Below are positions 27,339 through 37,718 of a stretch of 64,000 nt of DNA, piece by piece. The notes below the pieces were generated by a model. That model was given only the letters and a program-made list of their open reading frames with translations. It was not told where the DNA came from and made no database searches. Each line of letters begins with the position of its first letter. The first letter of the stretch is position 1. A program made the position numbers and the translations under genes. The stretch comes from Falsiroseomonas tokyonensis (GTDB lineage: Bacteria; Pseudomonadota; Alphaproteobacteria; Acetobacterales; Acetobacteraceae), in contig NZ_JAFNJS010000002.1 in assembly GCF_019024325.1 (NCBI RefSeq), positions 60,110 to 124,109 of the forward strand. Direction: 5' to 3'.

Positions 27339-28447
27339 CGAGGCGCGTCAGCCCGCATGCGATCGGGAAGCTGCGCCTGCAGCCTGGCCAGCGAATCCGC
27401 GATGGCGCGCACCTCGCTATAGCCGCGCAGGTCGGGCACCGGCCCGTCCAGCGATCCATCGGCCAGCGCGGTGGCCGCGTTGCGAAGCCGCCGCAGCGGC
27501 CGCGCCACGGCGGCACCCAGGACTAGGCTGCCGCACAGCGCCACGGCGGCAACCGCGATGAAGCTCAGCCCGAGGCGCTGCGTGATGGCGCGCGCAGGCG
27601 CTGCCGCCGCATCCGCCCGCTGCCGCAGCACCAGGCTCCAGCCGAAGCTGGGCAGGTTGCGATAGGCGATGGGCGCGATGACCGCGGTGACGTAGGCCTC
27701 GCCATCCGGCCAGGTTTCCACCCCGCTGCGCGTGGCGCCCTGGCGGGCCGCGAGGATGCTGGGCAGGGAGAGGTTGCGGCCTTCCAGGTCCGGCGGCCCG
27801 ATCAGCACCGTGCCTTCGCGGGACACCAGAAGTACGTCGCGCCCGGTATCCTGCAGGGCTTCCCGCACCACCTCCCGCACCGCGGACCAGGCGACGTGGC
27901 TGCCGATGACCCCGGTGATGGTGCCATCGGCGCGACGCAGCGGCGCGGCGAAGTCGATCAGTCGCAGCGGCTCCGCCGCATTGGGGGCGATAAGGCGCTG
28001 CAGCAGCACCGCCTCATGCACGTCCCCGGCAAAGGGGCCCTGCAGGCCGGCGCGGAACCAGGGGCGCTGCGCCACGGACTCGCCCTCCAGGTTGCGGCCG
28101 GTGGCGACGACGACCTGGCCATCGGGCCGGGCCACGCCGATCCAGGCATAGCGTTCATTCAAGGCGGCGATGGTATCGAGCCGCAGCCGCAGGGTGTCGC
28201 GGTCCGGCGTGGACTGGGCGAAGCGCACCAGGCCCTCGAGCTCCCGCCACTGCACGTAAAGCGACCTTGCCAGCTGGCGCGCCACTTCGTCGCCGAGGAC
28301 GCGCAGGATGGTCGTGCTTTCCCGGTCCGTGACGGTGCGCGCCACCCCGGCCGCCGTGACCACCAAAATGCCGCCGCAGATAAGGGAGGCCAGCGCGCAG
28401 AGGACGAAGATGCCGCTGCGAATACCGAGGGTGAAGGGGAGGCGCAT
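27335..28447 (-). CDS. Membrane dCache-HAMP sensor protein without an output domain
   Basis: 370 residues: a transmembrane helix (about 11-34), a periplasmic double-Cache region (about 35-285) with the typical GVARPDGQVVVATGRN, SVAQRPWFRAGLQGP and VSREGTVLIGPP strands, a second helix (about 292-314), and a HAMP-like segment (about 315-362, ARPLRRLRNAATALADGSLDG). The protein then ends. There is no kinase, GGDEF/EAL or methyl-accepting domain, so the signal must pass to a partner. It is the first gene of a tightly overlapping set with the HlyD-like adaptor and the GT2 synthase, so it may gate the synthase directly in response to an extracellular small molecule. That function is inferred from gene order. 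Confidence 0.78.
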   Translation of the reverse strand: MRLPFTLGIRSGIFVLCALASLICGGILVVTAAGVARTVTDRESTTILRVLGDEVARQLARSLYVQWRELEGLVRFAQSTPDRDTLRLRLDTIAALNERYAWIGVARPDGQVVVATGRNLEGESVAQRPWFRAGLQGPFAGDVHEAVLLQRLIAPNAAEPLRLIDFAAPLRRADGTITGVIGSHVAWSAVREVVREALQDTGRDVLLVSREGTVLIGPPDLEGRNLSLPSILAARQGATRSGVETWPDGEAYVTAVIAPIAYRNLPSFGWSLVLRQRADAAAAPARAITQRLGLSFIAVAAVALCGSLVLGAAVARPLRRLRNAATALADGSLDGPVPDLRGYSEVRAIADSLARLQAQLPDRMRADAPR

Positions 28448-28549
28448 CAGGCGGGCATCCTACCTGCGTACATTGCGCGGCCTTGCATCAGGTCCGCGCC
28501 CGGACGCGCTGTACTTTTGGGTGTGCCGTAAAGAGAACGCACCTCACAG

Positions 28550-28578
28550 AGTATGCATCATTCTTAACCACAACCCAA
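28550..28578 (-). promoter_or_regulatory. Candidate promoter of the Cache-HAMP/HlyD/GT2 operon
   Basis: On the minus strand TTGGGT (28578-28573), a 17-base spacer, then CATACT (28555-28550), inside the most AT-rich part of a 257-base gene-free stretch and about 100 bases before the first start codon. Pattern match only. Confidence 0.33.
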
Positions 28579-28675
28579 GGTAGGTGACCTGGTGGCAATC
28601 GTCCAGTCAGAATGCCGCCGCGTCCCACCTCCGATCCGGATCCGCATCCACCCGCGACGTCGGTGGAACGACGGC

Positions 28676-28714
28676 CAGGGGCGCCACGATCAGGGGCGCC
28701 ACGATCAGGGGCGC
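28676..28714. repeat. 15-bp tandem repeat at the 3' end of glgX-malQ
   Basis: CAGGGGCGCCACGAT occurs twice in full (28676-28690, 28691-28705) and a third time in part. The array runs across the stop codon of the minus-strand fusion gene, so unit number could shift the 3' end but not the catalytic domains. Confidence 0.75.
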
Positions 28715-31700
28715 AGGCGGCGCAGCGCCTCGAGGATGGTTCCGGCCCGCGGCAGCTTGGCCAACTCGGCCACCGGCACCGGCAGGCGGCGGCGCCAGTT
28801 CGGGCGCTCCCTGTCCGTGCCCGGCAGGTTCACCGCCTGGCGCTCCCCGGCCAGGTCCTCCGCCTGCACCAGCAGCAGGGCGGAGGGGGTGAGGGCGACC
28901 AGGGCATGGATGGCGGCCGCCAGGGCATCGTCCATCGCGCCGTCGGGCGTGGCACCTTCCGGCAGCAGGTTCGGCTCCGCCAGCGCCTGCAGCAGCGCGG
29001 CGCGATCCGCCGCGCGCTCGGCCTCCGCCGCCGCCACATCCGGCAGCAGGCCCAGCGCGGCGCGTTCGGCGATATCGGCGCCGTCCCAGAAGCCCTGCAG
29101 CGTCGCCAGGTCATGCGTGGAGACGCAGGCGGCGGCGCGGGCGGGCCAGGTCTCGGGCGGGGTGAAGCGGCTGCCGTGCCGCTCGAACCAGAGCACGCGG
29201 TAGGACAGGATATTGGCGGATTGCAGGGCATGGCCGATGCCCTCCGGCACCGTGCCCAAATCCTCCCCCACCACCAGGCAGTTTGCCCGCGTGCTTTCAA
29301 GCGCCAATTGGCCCAGCAGATCCGCGAAGGGCTGGGCGAGGTAGGTGCCCTCCGACCCGCGCGCGCCCTCCGGCACCAGGAACAGGCGCTTCAGCCCCAG
29401 CACATGGTCCACGCGCAGCGCCGCGGCGTGGCGCATATTCGCGCGGATCAGCCGGGCGAAGGGGGCGTGGCCGAGTGCCTCGCCATGCCGCGGGTCGGGC
29501 GGCGGCAGGCCCCAGACCTGGCCCTCCAGCGCGAAGGGATCGGGCGGCGCGCCCACCGAGAAGCCGGGCAGGAAGCGGCTGTCGCCGGACCAGATCTCGG
29601 CGCCATCCGGTGCGGCGCCCACCGCCAAGTCGCGATAGAGGCCCGCCCCGGCGCGGCCGGCCGCGGCCAGTTGGCTGTCGGCGATCCATTGCTGGAAGGC
29701 GGCGAAGCCGATGGAATCGGCGTGCTCCGCGCGGAAGGCGGCCAGGCCCGCATCCGCGCCATGCCGCAATCCGACGGGCCAGGCGCGGGCATCGCTATGG
29801 CCGATGCGATCGGCGATGGCGACGAAGGTGCAGAAGTGCTCCAGCGCCTCGCCACCGTCGCGGCGAAAGGCGGTCAGGCCCGCCGGCTCCGCCTTCAGGC
29901 GCCGCCAGGCGGCCAGCAGCACGGCCCGCTTGGCGGTCCAGACGGCGGCGTAGTCGACCGACTCGCCGGTTGCCAGCGCGGCGAAGATCGGCGCGGCCTG
30001 CGCCATCTCCGGCAGTTCGCCAACGCCTGGCAGGGCGGTGACATCGATGAAGATGGGATCGAGGAAGCGGCGGTCGGAGGGGTGGTAGGGGCTGGCGCGG
30101 GTCCGGTCGGTGGGGAAGAGCGCATGCGGCGGGCTGATGCCGACCACCGCCGCGCCCTGCTGCTGCGCGAGGGCGGCAAATTCGCCGACCGCGGAAAAAT
30201 CGCCGATGCCCTGGTCCCGGGCGCCGCGCAGCCCGTAGATCTGCGCCGAAAGGCCGAAGCGGCGGCCGCCGGCATCGAGGTCCCCCGGCAGATGGCAGCG
30301 CGCCGGCGACACCGTCAGCAGGCAAGCGCGCTCCGGCGCCGCCTCGTCGCGCAGCACATGCCGCCCCGGCGGCAGCAGCGGCAGGCTGACCAGCCGCTGC
30401 GCCGCGGCGCGACCATCGGGCAGCACCAGCCGCTGCGTCTCCCCGGCCTCGGGCGGCACGGGGATGCGCTGCGTGTGGCCATCCTCCGCCGTCAGCAGCA
30501 GCATGCGCGGACGATCGGACAGCGGCAGCGCCAGCCGCGCCGGCGTCGCGCCGCGATGGGTGACGGAGGCGGGCAGGGCGGGCAGGGTGGAGAGGCCGTT
30601 CAGGCTGTCCCGGATCGCCGCGGCATTTTCGGCCGGCAGGCCCAGCGCGCCGAGCAGCGCGCGCAGCGTGGTGGGCGGCACCACCACCTCCGGCCCCGAG
30701 ATCGGGTACCAGCTGGTATCGATGCCTGCGGCCTGGGCGAGGCGGGCCAGCAGCGCCGAATCGTCGGTGGCGACCGCGGCGCGCGGCGCCTCCGCCAGCA
30801 GCAGCACGGCGCGGGCGGGCAGCGTGGCGGGCAGGGCGGTGGCGGCCGGGTCGCTGCTATCCACCAGCAGCTTCCAGGCCTGGCCGGGGCGCGGCGGGGG
30901 CAGAGTAAGGGGCAGCGGATCCGCCCCGGCATTCAGCGCCAGCAGGCAGCGGTCACCCGCCTTGGCCAGCACGGCGACCAGCGCGCGGCGGTCGCGATCC
31001 TGCCAATCGTCGTCCTGCAGCGCGGCGCCATCCGGCCGCAGCCAGGCCACATCCGGCAGGCCGTCCGCCTGCACCACCCCAGTCAGCGGTGCGGCATCCT
31101 GCAGTGCCGGATGCGCGCGCCGCGCGGTGATCAGGCGGGCCGCGAAGTCGCAGAGGCCCTGGTCCATCGCCGGCCAGTTGAACCAGCTCAGCGCATTGTC
31201 CTGCGCATAGGCGTTGTTGTTGCCGCCCTGGCTGCGCCCGGCCTCGTCGCCCATGGACAGCATGGGCGTGCCGCGCGCCAGAAGCAGCGTGGCCAGCAGT
31301 GCGCGGCTGTCGCGCAGGCGCCGGGCCTTGACCTCCGCATCGTCGCTGCGTCCCTCGACGCCGCAGTTCCAGGAGAGGTTGTCGCCGGTGCCGTCCCGGT
31401 TCTGCTCGCCATTCGCCTCGTTGCGTTTTTCCGAATGGCTGACGAGGTCGGCGAGGGTGAAACCGTCATGCGCGGTGATGTAGTTCACGCTGTCCGTCAG
31501 TGGTCGGCCCGCGAAGACATCGGCGGAACCGGCGAGGCGCGTGGCCAATGCGCCGACGCCGCCGGCATCGCCGCGCCAGAAGCGGCGGATGTCGTCCCGG
31601 AAGCGGTCATTCCACTCGCCCCAGCCGGGCGGGAAGCGGCCGAGCTGGTAGCCGTCGCGGCCGATATCCCAGGGTTCCGCGATGATACGCAGTTTGCGCA

Positions 31701-32781
31701 GCACCGGGTCCTGCCGCATCGCCTGGATCAGCGGTGCATCGGGATCGAAGCCGGCGTCACGCCGCGCCAGCGTGGTGGCAAGGTCGAGGCGAAACCCGTC
31801 CAGCCCGGCCTGTTCCGCCCAATGGCGGAAGGCGTCCATGGCCAGGCGCAGCGGCCAGGGCCGGTCCAACGCCAGGGTATTGCCGGTGCCGGCGTCATTG
31901 GCGTAGCGGCGCGCATCCTCCGGCAGCAGCCGGTGGAAGGCGGCATTGCCCAGGCCCTTCAGCGAGAGGGTGGGGCCCAGCTCGTCGCATTCGCCGGTGT
32001 GGTTGAAGACCACGTCCTGGATGACGGCGATGCCCGCCGCCTGCAGTGCCGCCACCGCCGCGCGCACTTCCGCCATGCCGCCAGGCGCCAGGCGCGGATC
32101 GGGCGCCAGCAGCGCCACCGGATTGTAGCCCCAGTAGTTGGACAGTCCGAGCGGCGGCAGGTGGCGTTCGTCGATCCAGGCGGCGGCCGGCAGCAGTTCC
32201 ACCACGGTCACGCCGAGGCGCTTCAGATGCGCGACGCTGGCCGGGTGGCCGAGGCCGGCGAAGGTGCCGCGCAGCCGCTCCGGCACTGCCGGATTGCGCT
32301 GCGAAAACCCCTTCACATGGAGCTCGTAGATCACCTGCGGGCCGGTCGGCGCGGTGCGGATGAGGGGCGGCAGCGGCGGGGTCAGAATCGCCTTCGGCAG
32401 ATGCGGCGCGCTATCCGTCTCCTCCGGCATCTCACCCGTGTCGAACAGCGCCGGATGCAGCGCGAAGGGGCGGTCGAGCGCGGTTGCCCAAGGGTCGACC
32501 AGCAGCTTCTGCGGATTGAAGCGATGCCCGCGCTGCGGCTGCCAGGGGCCGGCGACGCGCAGCCCGTATCGCGTGCCGGCGGCGAGGCCGGCGACATGGC
32601 CGTGATGCACATCCCCGCTGCGGCCGGGCAGGCGGATGCGCGCCACCTCCCGGTCCTGCGCATCGAAGACGCAGAGGAAGACCGCGGTGGCGTCCGGCGC
32701 CGGAAAGGCGAAATTCGCGCCGTTGGCGTCGAGCGTCGCGCCGAGCGGTTCGGCCTGGCCTGGGCTGGCCTCAGCCTGCAT
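28705..32781 (-). CDS. GlgX-MalQ fusion: glycogen debranching enzyme + 4-alpha-glucanotransferase
   Basis: A 1358-residue bifunctional enzyme. Residues about 1-650 are GlgX, a GH13 debranching enzyme that hydrolyses the alpha-1,6 branch stubs left by phosphorylase, with an N-terminal CBM48-like fold, nucleophile D333 (DGFRLD), acid/base E369 (IIAEPWDIG) and the TAHDGFTL aspartate. Residues about 665-1350 are MalQ (GH77), which disproportionates the released maltodextrins, with nucleophile D1125 (RVDHVLGL), VGEDLGTVPE and STHDLATLQGFWDG. Both catalytic triads look intact, so both halves should be active. The two are usually separate genes. The start overlaps the glgA stop by 11 bases. It completes a glgP-glgB-glgC-glgA set. 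Confidence 0.93.
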   Translation of the reverse strand: MQAEASPGQAEPLGATLDANGANFAFPAPDATAVFLCVFDAQDREVARIRLPGRSGDVHHGHVAGLAAGTRYGLRVAGPWQPQRGHRFNPQKLLVDPWATALDRPFALHPALFDTGEMPEETDSAPHLPKAILTPPLPPLIRTAPTGPQVIYELHVKGFSQRNPAVPERLRGTFAGLGHPASVAHLKRLGVTVVELLPAAAWIDERHLPPLGLSNYWGYNPVALLAPDPRLAPGGMAEVRAAVAALQAAGIAVIQDVVFNHTGECDELGPTLSLKGLGNAAFHRLLPEDARRYANDAGTGNTLALDRPWPLRLAMDAFRHWAEQAGLDGFRLDLATTLARRDAGFDPDAPLIQAMRQDPVLRKLRIIAEPWDIGRDGYQLGRFPPGWGEWNDRFRDDIRRFWRGDAGGVGALATRLAGSADVFAGRPLTDSVNYITAHDGFTLADLVSHSEKRNEANGEQNRDGTGDNLSWNCGVEGRSDDAEVKARRLRDSRALLATLLLARGTPMLSMGDEAGRSQGGNNNAYAQDNALSWFNWPAMDQGLCDFAARLITARRAHPALQDAAPLTGVVQADGLPDVAWLRPDGAALQDDDWQDRDRRALVAVLAKAGDRCLLALNAGADPLPLTLPPPRPGQAWKLLVDSSDPAATALPATLPARAVLLLAEAPRAAVATDDSALLARLAQAAGIDTSWYPISGPEVVVPPTTLRALLGALGLPAENAAAIRDSLNGLSTLPALPASVTHRGATPARLALPLSDRPRMLLLTAEDGHTQRIPVPPEAGETQRLVLPDGRAAAQRLVSLPLLPPGRHVLRDEAAPERACLLTVSPARCHLPGDLDAGGRRFGLSAQIYGLRGARDQGIGDFSAVGEFAALAQQQGAAVVGISPPHALFPTDRTRASPYHPSDRRFLDPIFIDVTALPGVGELPEMAQAAPIFAALATGESVDYAAVWTAKRAVLLAAWRRLKAEPAGLTAFRRDGGEALEHFCTFVAIADRIGHSDARAWPVGLRHGADAGLAAFRAEHADSIGFAAFQQWIADSQLAAAGRAGAGLYRDLAVGAAPDGAEIWSGDSRFLPGFSVGAPPDPFALEGQVWGLPPPDPRHGEALGHAPFARLIRANMRHAAALRVDHVLGLKRLFLVPEGARGSEGTYLAQPFADLLGQLALESTRANCLVVGEDLGTVPEGIGHALQSANILSYRVLWFERHGSRFTPPETWPARAAACVSTHDLATLQGFWDGADIAERAALGLLPDVAAAEAERAADRAALLQALAEPNLLPEGATPDGAMDDALAAAIHALVALTPSALLLVQAEDLAGERQAVNLPGTDRERPNWRRRLPVPVAELAKLPRAGTILEALRRLRP

Positions 32782-34219
32782 GCGCAACCGCATCCCGGTA
32801 CAGCGCGGCATAGCGAGCGGCGGAGCGGGTCCAGGAGACGTCGCAGCGCAAGGCATTGGCCTGCAGCTGGCGGAAGCTGGGCTGGTCGCGCCACAGTAGC
32901 GCCATGCGCAGCACGGCCGCTTCCAGCATCTCCCGGTTCACCGGCGAGAAATGCAGGCCGGTGCCCTGGCCCTCGGCCAGCGCCATCTCATTCGCGTCGA
33001 TCACGCTGTCCGACAGCCCGCCCACATGGGCTACCAGCGGCAGCGCGCCGTAGCGCAGCGCGCAGAGCTGGGCGAGGCCGCAGGGTTCGAAGCGGCTCGG
33101 CACCAGCACCGCATCGGCGCCGGCATAGATCTGTCGCGCCAGGGCCTCGTCATAGCCGATCTCATGCCCGACGCGGCCTGGATTGGCCCAGGATGCACCG
33201 CGCGTCGCCGCCTCCAGCTCCGCATCGCCGGTGCCGAGGATGGCGAGCTGCGCGCCCTGGCCCAGCATGGTGCCGAGCGCGCCAAGGATCAGGTCCACGC
33301 CCTTCTGCCAGGTCAGCCGGCCGACGAAGCCAAACAGCAGCGCCTCCGGATCCTCCTCCAATCCCAGCCGGCGCTGCAGCGCGGCCTTGTTGGCGGCGCG
33401 GGGTGCGACGTCCTTCGCGCTGAAATTCGCCGGCAGCAACTTGTCCTTCGCCGGGTCCCACGAAACCGCGTCGATGCCGTTCAGGATGCCGGAGACGATG
33501 CCGGCGCGGCCGCGCAGCAGCCCGTCCAGCCCCATGCCCATCTCCGGCGTGCGGATTTCCGCAGCATAGGTGGGGGAGACGGTGGTGATGCGGTCCGCAT
33601 ACCAGAGACCCGCCTTCAGGAAGCCGGTGGTGCCGAAATACTCGACGCCTTCCACCGAAAGCGCCTGCGGCGGCAGGCCCAGCAGGGGAAACAGCGCCAG
33701 CGGGAATTTGCCCTGGAAGGCCAGGTTGTGCACGGTGAAGACCGAGGGCACGCGCTTGCCCGCATAGCGCAGATAGGCGGGCGCGAGGCCCGCCTGCCAG
33801 TCATGCGCATGCACCAGGTCGAAGCCCAGGTTGCGGATGCCGCCGGTGGCGATCAGCGCGGCCATGGCACCGAGCGCGGCGAAGCGCACGCCATTGTCGG
33901 CCCATTCGCCACCCTGCGGCGAGAGATACGGATTGCCGGGGCGGGCGAAGAGATGCGGCGCGTCGATGGCGATGATGTCCATCCCCGCCACCTCCGCGCG
34001 CTGCAGCCGCGCCGGCCCGCCGAACAGATCGTCGATCCGCCGCAGCGCCCGCCCGCCGCCCATCGCTGCCATGACGGAAGGATAGCCCGGCAGCAGCGTG
34101 GTGACGCGGATGCCCTGCGCCGCCAGCGCCGAAGGCAGCGCGCCCACCACATCGGCCAGCCCGCCGGTCTTCACCAGTGGCACGCATTCCGAGGCGACGG
34201 AGAGGACGCGCAGGCTCAT
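32771..34219 (-). CDS. glgA: Glycogen synthase (ADP-glucose, GT5)
   Basis: Elongates alpha-1,4-glucan from ADP-glucose (482 residues, usual length). The N-terminal ADP-glucose loop is K17-TGGLADV, in [20 protein letters not shown]. The C-terminal GT-B half has [37 protein letters not shown] with the catalytic E-x7-E-type region, and [11 protein letters not shown]. It overlaps glgC upstream by four bases and the GlgX-MalQ gene downstream by 11, so it is part of one translationally coupled operon. Confidence 0.96.
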   Translation of the reverse strand: MSLRVLSVASECVPLVKTGGLADVVGALPSALAAQGIRVTTLLPGYPSVMAAMGGGRALRRIDDLFGGPARLQRAEVAGMDIIAIDAPHLFARPGNPYLSPQGGEWADNGVRFAALGAMAALIATGGIRNLGFDLVHAHDWQAGLAPAYLRYAGKRVPSVFTVHNLAFQGKFPLALFPLLGLPPQALSVEGVEYFGTTGFLKAGLWYADRITTVSPTYAAEIRTPEMGMGLDGLLRGRAGIVSGILNGIDAVSWDPAKDKLLPANFSAKDVAPRAANKAALQRRLGLEEDPEALLFGFVGRLTWQKGVDLILGALGTMLGQGAQLAILGTGDAELEAATRGASWANPGRVGHEIGYDEALARQIYAGADAVLVPSRFEPCGLAQLCALRYGALPLVAHVGGLSDSVIDANEMALAEGQGTGLHFSPVNREMLEAAVLRMALLWRDQPSFRQLQANALRCDVSWTRSAARYAALYRDAVAHAG

Positions 34220-35487
34220 GCCTCCAGCTTGTCGAGCATGGCCTGGGTGACCAGGCAGATGCCCTTTTCCGTGCGACGGAAGCGGCGGGCATCCTCCTCG
34301 GGATCCTCGCCGATCACCATGCCGGCCGGGATCCGCACGCCGCGATCGACGACCACGTTCTTCAGCCGGGCGCCGCGCGCCACATCGACATAGGGCAGCA
34401 GCACACCGCCTTCGACCTTGGTGTAGGAATGCAGATGCACGCCGGTGCAGAGCAGCGAGCGCCGCGCGAGACCGCCCGAGACGATGCAGCCGCCGGAGAC
34501 GAGGGAGGAAATCGCCTCGCCCCGCCTTCCTTCGACATCATGCACGAACTTGGCCGGCGGCGTGACCTCGGCATAGGTCCAGATTGGCCAGTTGCGGTCG
34601 AACAGGTCGAGCTCCGGCACCACATCGGTCAGGTCGATATTCGCTTCCCAATAGGCATCGACGGTGCCGGCATCGCGCCAATAGGGGGTCGATTCCGCCG
34701 AGGAGCGGACGCAGCTGCGCTCGAAGCGATGCGCCACCGCCTTACCGTGCTTGACCAAGTAGGGGATGATGTTGTGGCCGAAGTCCCGCTGGCTATCGGG
34801 ATCCGCCGCATCGCGCCGCAGCTGGTCGAACAAGAATTTTGTTTCAAAGACGTAGATGCCCATGGAGGCGAGGGCGAGATCCTCGCGGCCCGGAATGCCG
34901 GGCGGGTCCTTGGGCTTCTCCAGGAAGGCGACGATGCGGGCGTCGCGGTCCACATGCATCACGCCGAAGGCGGTGGCTTCCATGCGCGGCACGGCGATGC
35001 AGCCCACGGTCACGTCCGCGCCGGATTCGACATGCTGCTGCAGCATGTACTCGTAATCCTGCTTGTAGACGTGGTCGCCCGCGAGGATGACCATGTGGCG
35101 CGGCGCCAGGTCCTCGATGATGTCGATGTTCTGGTACACCGCATCCGCGGTGCCGAGATACCAGTTCTGCCCATCGCCGCGCTGGCTGGCGGGCAGGATG
35201 TCGAAGCTCTCGTTCCGCTCCGGCCGCATGAAGTTCCAGCCGCGCTGCAGGTGGCGGATCAGGCTGTGTGCCTTGTACTGGGTGGCGACGCCGATGCGGC
35301 GGATGCCGGAATTGATGGCGTTCGACAGCGCGAAGTCAATGATGCGGGACTTGCCGCCGAAGAACACGGCCGGCTTGGCGCGCCGGTCGGTCAGCTCCAT
35401 CAAGCGGCTGCCACGTCCGCCGGCCAGGACGAAGGCCATGGCGGTGCGGGCCAGCGGCGCGGAGGCCTGGCTATGGCTGGTCGGCAT
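34216..35487 (-). CDS. glgC: Glucose-1-phosphate adenylyltransferase
   Basis: Makes ADP-glucose from ATP and glucose-1-phosphate, the committed step of bacterial glycogen synthesis (423 residues). The nucleotidyltransferase domain starts with [28 protein letters not shown]. Further conserved parts are [42 protein letters not shown] and the C-terminal beta-helix ([14 protein letters not shown]). The chosen ATG follows AGGGAG at good spacing; an ATG 24 bases upstream is possible. It overlaps the glgB 3' end by 17 bases. Allosteric control by glycolytic intermediates is usual for the family. Confidence 0.96.
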   Translation of the reverse strand: MPTSHSQASAPLARTAMAFVLAGGRGSRLMELTDRRAKPAVFFGGKSRIIDFALSNAINSGIRRIGVATQYKAHSLIRHLQRGWNFMRPERNESFDILPASQRGDGQNWYLGTADAVYQNIDIIEDLAPRHMVILAGDHVYKQDYEYMLQQHVESGADVTVGCIAVPRMEATAFGVMHVDRDARIVAFLEKPKDPPGIPGREDLALASMGIYVFETKFLFDQLRRDAADPDSQRDFGHNIIPYLVKHGKAVAHRFERSCVRSSAESTPYWRDAGTVDAYWEANIDLTDVVPELDLFDRNWPIWTYAEVTPPAKFVHDVEGRRGEAISSLVSGGCIVSGGLARRSLLCTGVHLHSYTKVEGGVLLPYVDVARGARLKNVVVDRGVRIPAGMVIGEDPEEDARRFRRTEKGICLVTQAMLDKLEA

Positions 35488-37705
35488 GGTCTTCTCCCTC
35501 TTGGTCTTCAACAGTCTCCGGCATCAGGTAGATGGTGGCCAGGGGCGGCAGCACCACCACGGCGGAAGCGGGCATTCCATGCGCCGGCAGCTCCTCTGCC
35601 ACCACACGCCCGAGATTGCCCACGCCCGAACCGCCGAAGCCGCTGGCATCGGTGTTCAGGACTTCCCGCCAAACCCCTGCCTGCGGCAGGCCGAAGCGGA
35701 GATGAAACCGCGGAACGGGCGTCAGGTTGCACAGGACCGCAACGGGCGGTCCACCTTCGCCATCCATGCGCAGCCAGCTGAAGGTGGAATTCTCGGCGTC
35801 ATCCGCGTCGATCCAGCGGAAGCCCTCATACTCCGCGTCGCGCGCATGCAGCGCGGGGATGTCGCGGTAGAGCTGGTTGAGCTCGCGGACCAGGTTCTGC
35901 ACCCCCTGGTGCGGCGGGAATTGCAGCAGCCACCAATCCAGCTCCCGCGCCTCGGACCATTCGCGCCACTGCGCGAATTCGCCGCCCATGAAGAGCAGCT
36001 TCTTGCCCGGATGGCCGTACATGAAGCCGAAATAGGCGCGCAGCGTGGCAAAGCGCTGCCAGTCATCGCCCGGCAGGCGGCCGAGCAGCGATCCCTTGCC
36101 ATGCACCACCTCGTCATGGCTCAGCGGCAGCACGAATTTCTCGGAAAACGCATACATCATGCCGAAGGTCACCAGGTTGTGGTGCCAGCGGCGATGCAGC
36201 GGATCGAGCGCCAGGTAGCGCAGCGTGTCGTTCATCCAGCCCATGTTCCACTTGAACTGGAAGCCGAGCCCGCCATCCTCCGCCGCATGGGTCACACCGG
36301 GCCAGGACGTCGCTTCCTCCGCAAAGATCGCGGCCCCCGGCGCCTCCTCCGCCACCAGCGCATTCACCTGGCGCAGGAAGGCCACGGCCTCGTGGTTCTC
36401 CGTGCCGCCTTCCTCATTGGGAATCCAGTCGCCGGGGGCGCGGCCATGGTCGAGATGCACCATGGTGGAGACGGCATCGACGCGCAGCCCATCCGCATGG
36501 AATTCCTGCGTCCAGTACAGCGCATTGGAGGCGAGGAAGCCCGCCACCTCGCGCCGGCCGAAGTCGAAGGTCGCGGTGCCCCAGCCCTTGTGGAAGCCGC
36601 GCTTGGGATCGGGGTGTTCATACAGCGTATGGCCGTCGAAGCGGATCAGCCCGTGCTTGTCCTGCGGAAAATGCGCCGGCACCCAGTCCAGGATCACGCC
36701 GAGGTCATGCGCGTGGCAGGCCTCGACGAAGCGCTTCAGCCCGGCGGCATCGCCCATGCGCGCGGTCGGTGCATGCAGGCCGATCGGCTGGTAGCCCCAG
36801 CTCTCATCCAGCGGATGCTCCATCACCGGCATCAGCTCGATATGCGTGAAGCCCATCCAGGCGACATAGGGCACCAGGGCGGCGACCAGCTCGTCCCAGC
36901 TGTAGAAGCGGCCATCGGGATGGCGGCGCCAGGACGGCGCATGCACCTCGTAGATCGCGATCGGCGCGCGGGCGGAATTCTTCTCGGTGCGGCGGGCCAG
37001 GAAATCCGCATCGCCCCAGGGGAACTCGACCTCCTCCTCCACCAGGGAGGCGGTGGCCGGGCGCAGCTGCGCGGCGCGGCCGAAGGGGTCCGCCTTCAGC
37101 GGCTGCACCTGCCCGTCCGCGCCCAGGATCTCGTACTTGTAGGCGGCGCCGGCGCCGAGGCCGGGCACGAAAATCTCCCACAAGCCGCTGTCGACGCGCT
37201 TGCGCATCGGGTGGCGGCGGCCGTCCCAGGCGTTGAATTCGCCGACCACGGAGACCCGCTTCGCATTCGGCGCCCAGACCGCGAAGCGCGTGCCTTCCAT
37301 GCCTTCATGCACCACCACATGCGCGCCCAGGCGTTCATGCAGCCGGCGATGCGTGCCCTCCACCAGCAGATGGTCATCCAGCGGGCCCAGCGTCTCGCCG
37401 AAGCGATAGGGGTCGTCCAGTTCCCAGACCCCGCCTGCATTCTCGGCACGTAGGCGATAGGCGAAGGGCAGGCGGCGCTTTGGCAGCAGGCCTTCGAAGA
37501 TGCCGGCGGCGTCGCGCTGTTCCAGCGGCAGCGGCCGGCCGCCCTCGGCCGGCAGCACGTAGAGCCGCTCGGCATCCGGGACGAAGGCGCGGAGCACCAG
37601 CCCCTCCGCCTCCTCATGCGGCCCGAGCCAGGCGAAGGGGTCGCCATGGCGGGCATTTCGCAGCGCCTCAAGCTCGGCCGTTGGCATGCGCCAGGCTTCC
37701 ATCAT
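35471..37705 (-). CDS. glgB: 1,4-alpha-glucan branching enzyme
   Basis: Introduces alpha-1,6 branches in glycogen (744 residues; GH13 with CBM48). The N-terminal [10 protein letters not shown] and [20 protein letters not shown] are CBM48 hallmarks. The barrel has the nucleophile D410 ([10 protein letters not shown]), the acid/base E463 in [11 protein letters not shown], and [15 protein letters not shown] with the third aspartate. The C-terminal domain ends in a glutamate/aspartate-rich tail. The ATG (or the adjacent one at 37702) falls 14 bases after the glgP stop with GAAGG upstream; starts further upstream would lie within glgP. Confidence 0.95.
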   Translation of the reverse strand: MMEAWRMPTAELEALRNARHGDPFAWLGPHEEAEGLVLRAFVPDAERLYVLPAEGGRPLPLEQRDAAGIFEGLLPKRRLPFAYRLRAENAGGVWELDDPYRFGETLGPLDDHLLVEGTHRRLHERLGAHVVVHEGMEGTRFAVWAPNAKRVSVVGEFNAWDGRRHPMRKRVDSGLWEIFVPGLGAGAAYKYEILGADGQVQPLKADPFGRAAQLRPATASLVEEEVEFPWGDADFLARRTEKNSARAPIAIYEVHAPSWRRHPDGRFYSWDELVAALVPYVAWMGFTHIELMPVMEHPLDESWGYQPIGLHAPTARMGDAAGLKRFVEACHAHDLGVILDWVPAHFPQDKHGLIRFDGHTLYEHPDPKRGFHKGWGTATFDFGRREVAGFLASNALYWTQEFHADGLRVDAVSTMVHLDHGRAPGDWIPNEEGGTENHEAVAFLRQVNALVAEEAPGAAIFAEEATSWPGVTHAAEDGGLGFQFKWNMGWMNDTLRYLALDPLHRRWHHNLVTFGMMYAFSEKFVLPLSHDEVVHGKGSLLGRLPGDDWQRFATLRAYFGFMYGHPGKKLLFMGGEFAQWREWSEARELDWWLLQFPPHQGVQNLVRELNQLYRDIPALHARDAEYEGFRWIDADDAENSTFSWLRMDGEGGPPVAVLCNLTPVPRFHLRFGLPQAGVWREVLNTDASGFGGSGVGNLGRVVAEELPAHGMPASAVVVLPPLATIYLMPETVEDQEGEDHADQP

Positions 37706-37718
37706 CGGCGCGTCACCT

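Noticed and set aside
16734..28700. Prophage or integrative element at tRNA-Arg
   Set aside because: No integrase, phage gene or repeat of the tRNA 3' end was found. Kept only as a weak finding about the boundary.
28612..33423. A 1603-codon open frame antisense to GlgX-MalQ and glgA
   Set aside because: It crosses two real genes, has no domain, and shows the biased composition of an opposite-strand shadow.
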